From positions 1 to 7,666 of the forward strand of contig DNFG01000194.1 of NCBI GenBank assembly GCA_003487005.1: a stretch of DNA of 7,666 bases, written 5' to 3'. A model generated the notes under the pieces. It searched no databases, was not told the DNA's origin, and saw only the letters and a list, made by a program, of their open reading frames with translations. The stretch comes from Bryobacterales bacterium (GTDB taxonomy: Bacteria; Acidobacteriota; Terriglobia; Bryobacterales; Bryobacteraceae). Both the position numbers and the translations under genes were made by a program. Positions within the stretch are counted from its first letter, which is position 1. Each line of letters opens with the position of its first letter. Shown here piece after piece: positions 6,323-7,666 of this stretch.

Positions 6323-6361
6323 GGCGGGCTCTTGGCGTAAACCTACAATGGTAATTGATCC
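6323..6361. promoter_or_regulatory. Shared divergent promoter region between the M61 gene and trmFO
   Basis: Only 39 bp separate the two start codons. On the plus strand TACAAT (6344-6349, 5 of 6) ends 12 bases before the trmFO ATG, predicting a leader of about six bases without a Shine-Dalgarno. No good -35 is seen. On the minus strand TACCAT (6353-6348, 4 of 6) overlaps it, and AAGAG precedes the M61 ATG. Seven-base inverted arms GATCAAT (6311-6317) and ATTGATC (6354-6360) flank the region. Opposed, overlapping -10 boxes would make the two promoters compete. All assignments are by eye. Confidence 0.4.
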
Positions 6362-7666
6362 ATGCCTGACTCTCAGATCCACGTGATCGGCGGTGGTCTC
6401 GCCGGCGCGGAAGCAGCCTGGCAACTCGCGCGCGCCGGATGCCGCGTCCTGCTGTCCGAAATGCGCCCGCTGAAGTCCACCAGCGCCCACCAGACCGCCC
6501 TGTTCGCCGAACTGGTCTGCTCGAACTCGCTCAAAAGCGATGCCGAAAACACGGCTTCGTGGCTGCTGAAGCACGAACTGCGAAGGCTGGATTCGCTCGC
6601 TCTTCGCGCCGCCGCCGAGGCCCGCGTGCCCGGCGGCCACGCCCTGACCGTCGATCGCGACCGCTTCGCCGCCCATATCACCGCCGCACTCGAAGCCGAA
6701 CCCCTGATCGAAATCCGCCGTGAAGAAATTCGCGCGATCCCTGATGACGGAATCGTCATCATCGCCTCCGGCCCTCTCACCTCGGGCCCGCTCGCAGCAG
6801 ACATCGCCCGCCGCACGGGCAGCGGCCGCCTCTATTTCTACGACTCCATCAGCCCGATCGTCGACGCCTCCACCGTGAACCGCGAAATCGCCTTCGCTGC
6901 CTCCCGCTACGACAAGTCCCTCGATTCCACCGCCGACTACCTGAACTGCCCCTTCACCCGCGACGAGTACTATGCCTTCGTCGAAGCCCTGCTGACCGCC
7001 GACAGCGCCCCCGCCCACATTCCCGAGGACCAGGAAATCCACGAAGGAAAGATCCCCTTCTTCGAGTCCTGCCTGCCCGTCGAGGAGATCGCCCGCCGCG
7101 GCGTGGACACCCTCCGCTTCGGCCCCATGAAGCCAGTCGGCCTCGTCGACCCGCGAACCGGACGCCGCCCCTGGGCCGTCATCCAACTTCGCCAGGAGGA
7201 CCAGCGCGCCGGCAGCTACAACCTCGTCGGCTTCCAGAATCACATGACCTTCCCCGCCCAAAAACGCGTGTTTCAGCTCATTCCCGGCCTCGAAAACGCC
7301 GCTTTTCTGCGCTACGGACAGATGCACCGCAACACCTACATCAACGGCCCCGAACTTCTCAACGCGACTCTCCAACTGAAGGCCGACCCGCGCGTCTTCT
7401 TCGCCGGCCAGATTTCGGGCGTCGAAGGCTACGTCGAATCCATCGCCACCGGCCTGCTCGCCGGCCGCTGGGCCGCCGCCCTCGCCGAAGGCCATCAGCC
7501 CGAACCCATGCCCCGCGCCACCGCGCTCGGCTCGCTCTGCCACTACATCTCCGCCGCGGACCCCCGCCACTACCAGCCCGCCAACATCCCCTTCGACCTG
7601 CTGCCCGCGTTCGACGACGAAGCCCAGGCCCGCTTCCGCAAGGACCGCAAAGCCCGCCACGCCGAA
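6362..7666 (+). CDS. trmFO: TrmFO, folate- and FAD-dependent tRNA (uracil-54-C5)-methyltransferase, 3' end cut by window
   Basis: The first 435 codons are present with no stop before the edge. TrmFO proteins are about 435-450 residues, so perhaps 10-25 C-terminal residues are missing. The enzyme makes ribothymidine (m5U54) in the tRNA T-loop using methylene-tetrahydrofolate, FAD and a reduced nicotinamide, in the cytoplasm. The FAD-binding HVIGGGLAGAEAAWQLA begins at residue 7. The near-invariant ELVCSNSLKSD carries Cys53, and FFESCLP carries Cys237, matching the two functional cysteines of B. subtilis TrmFO (C53 and C226). FGPMKPVGL, YGQMHRNTYIN and GQISGVEGYVES (to 360) are all conserved. 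The ATG at 6362 puts the dinucleotide motif at its normal distance. No Shine-Dalgarno precedes it, and TACAAT lies 12 bases upstream, so initiation on a near-leaderless mRNA is likely. Codons are markedly C-ending, unlike the G-rich SDR gene. A related enzyme, RlmFO, modifies 23S rRNA in Mycoplasma, so the substrate is inferred from the usual case. Confidence 0.97.
   Translation, partial: MPDSQIHVIGGGLAGAEAAWQLARAGCRVLLSEMRPLKSTSAHQTALFAELVCSNSLKSDAENTASWLLKHELRRLDSLALRAAAEARVPGGHALTVDRDRFAAHITAALEAEPLIEIRREEIRAIPDDGIVIIASGPLTSGPLAADIARRTGSGRLYFYDSISPIVDASTVNREIAFAASRYDKSLDSTADYLNCPFTRDEYYAFVEALLTADSAPAHIPEDQEIHEGKIPFFESCLPVEEIARRGVDTLRFGPMKPVGLVDPRTGRRPWAVIQLRQEDQRAGSYNLVGFQNHMTFPAQKRVFQLIPGLENAAFLRYGQMHRNTYINGPELLNATLQLKADPRVFFAGQISGVEGYVESIATGLLAGRWAAALAEGHQPEPMPRATALGSLCHYISAADPRHYQPANIPFDLLPAFDDEAQARFRKDRKARHAE

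Noticed and set aside
5201..6340. 379-codon plus-strand open frame opposite the M61 gene
   Set aside because: Antisense shadow of the M61 coding sequence, rich in His, Arg and Val, with no domain or plausible ribosome-binding site.
1..7666. CRISPR array, insertion sequence, tRNA, rRNA or riboswitch
   Set aside because: No regularly spaced repeats, transposase motifs, terminal inverted repeats, tRNA-like cloverleaf or long structured leader was found, and coding genes occupy nearly all of the window.

Overview
The window is a GC-rich bacterial chromosome segment holding five complete protein genes, one gene (trmFO) cut by the right edge, and probably the last 17 codons of another gene at the left edge. 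The mix of exported Zn peptidases of families M3 and M61, a folate-dependent TrmFO, an SDR dehydrogenase and a small ArsR/DUF1801 operon fits an Acidobacteriota-like soil heterotroph (Bryobacterales/Solibacterales type). That placement is an inference from gene content and codon style, not from a marker gene. No phage, transposon, CRISPR, tRNA or rRNA sequence was seen, and no stretch over 300 bases lacks a gene.

Layout: (1) 1-54, possible C-terminal end of an outer-membrane beta-barrel gene. (2) 150-917 (+), SDR oxidoreductase with a TACAAT box so close to its ATG that the mRNA may be leaderless. (3) 1026-3176 (+), signal-peptide-bearing M3 peptidyl-dipeptidase (Dcp type), closed by a 14-bp GC hairpin plus T-rich tail, the clearest terminator here. 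(4) 3323-4511 (+), a two-gene operon: an ArsR-family repressor with an unusual poly-lysine tail, behind a promoter containing a perfect ATAACT-N4-AGTTAT palindrome, followed by a protein with two DUF1801 domains. (5) 4508-6322 (-), exported M61 glycyl-aminopeptidase-type enzyme with a C-terminal PDZ domain, convergent with the DUF1801 gene and sharing a CTAG that supplies both stop codons. (6) 6362-7666 (+), trmFO, divergent from M61 across only 39 bp, lacking a Shine-Dalgarno sequence and missing only its last few residues.

The two exported peptidases could act together outside the cytoplasm in peptide scavenging, M3 releasing C-terminal dipeptides and M61 trimming N termini. The ArsR/DUF1801 pair reads as a self-regulated module responding to an unknown signal. 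SDR and trmFO look like independent metabolic and housekeeping genes. I see no clearly new multi-gene system. The most unusual object is the ArsR (poly-Lys tail) plus tandem-DUF1801 operon.
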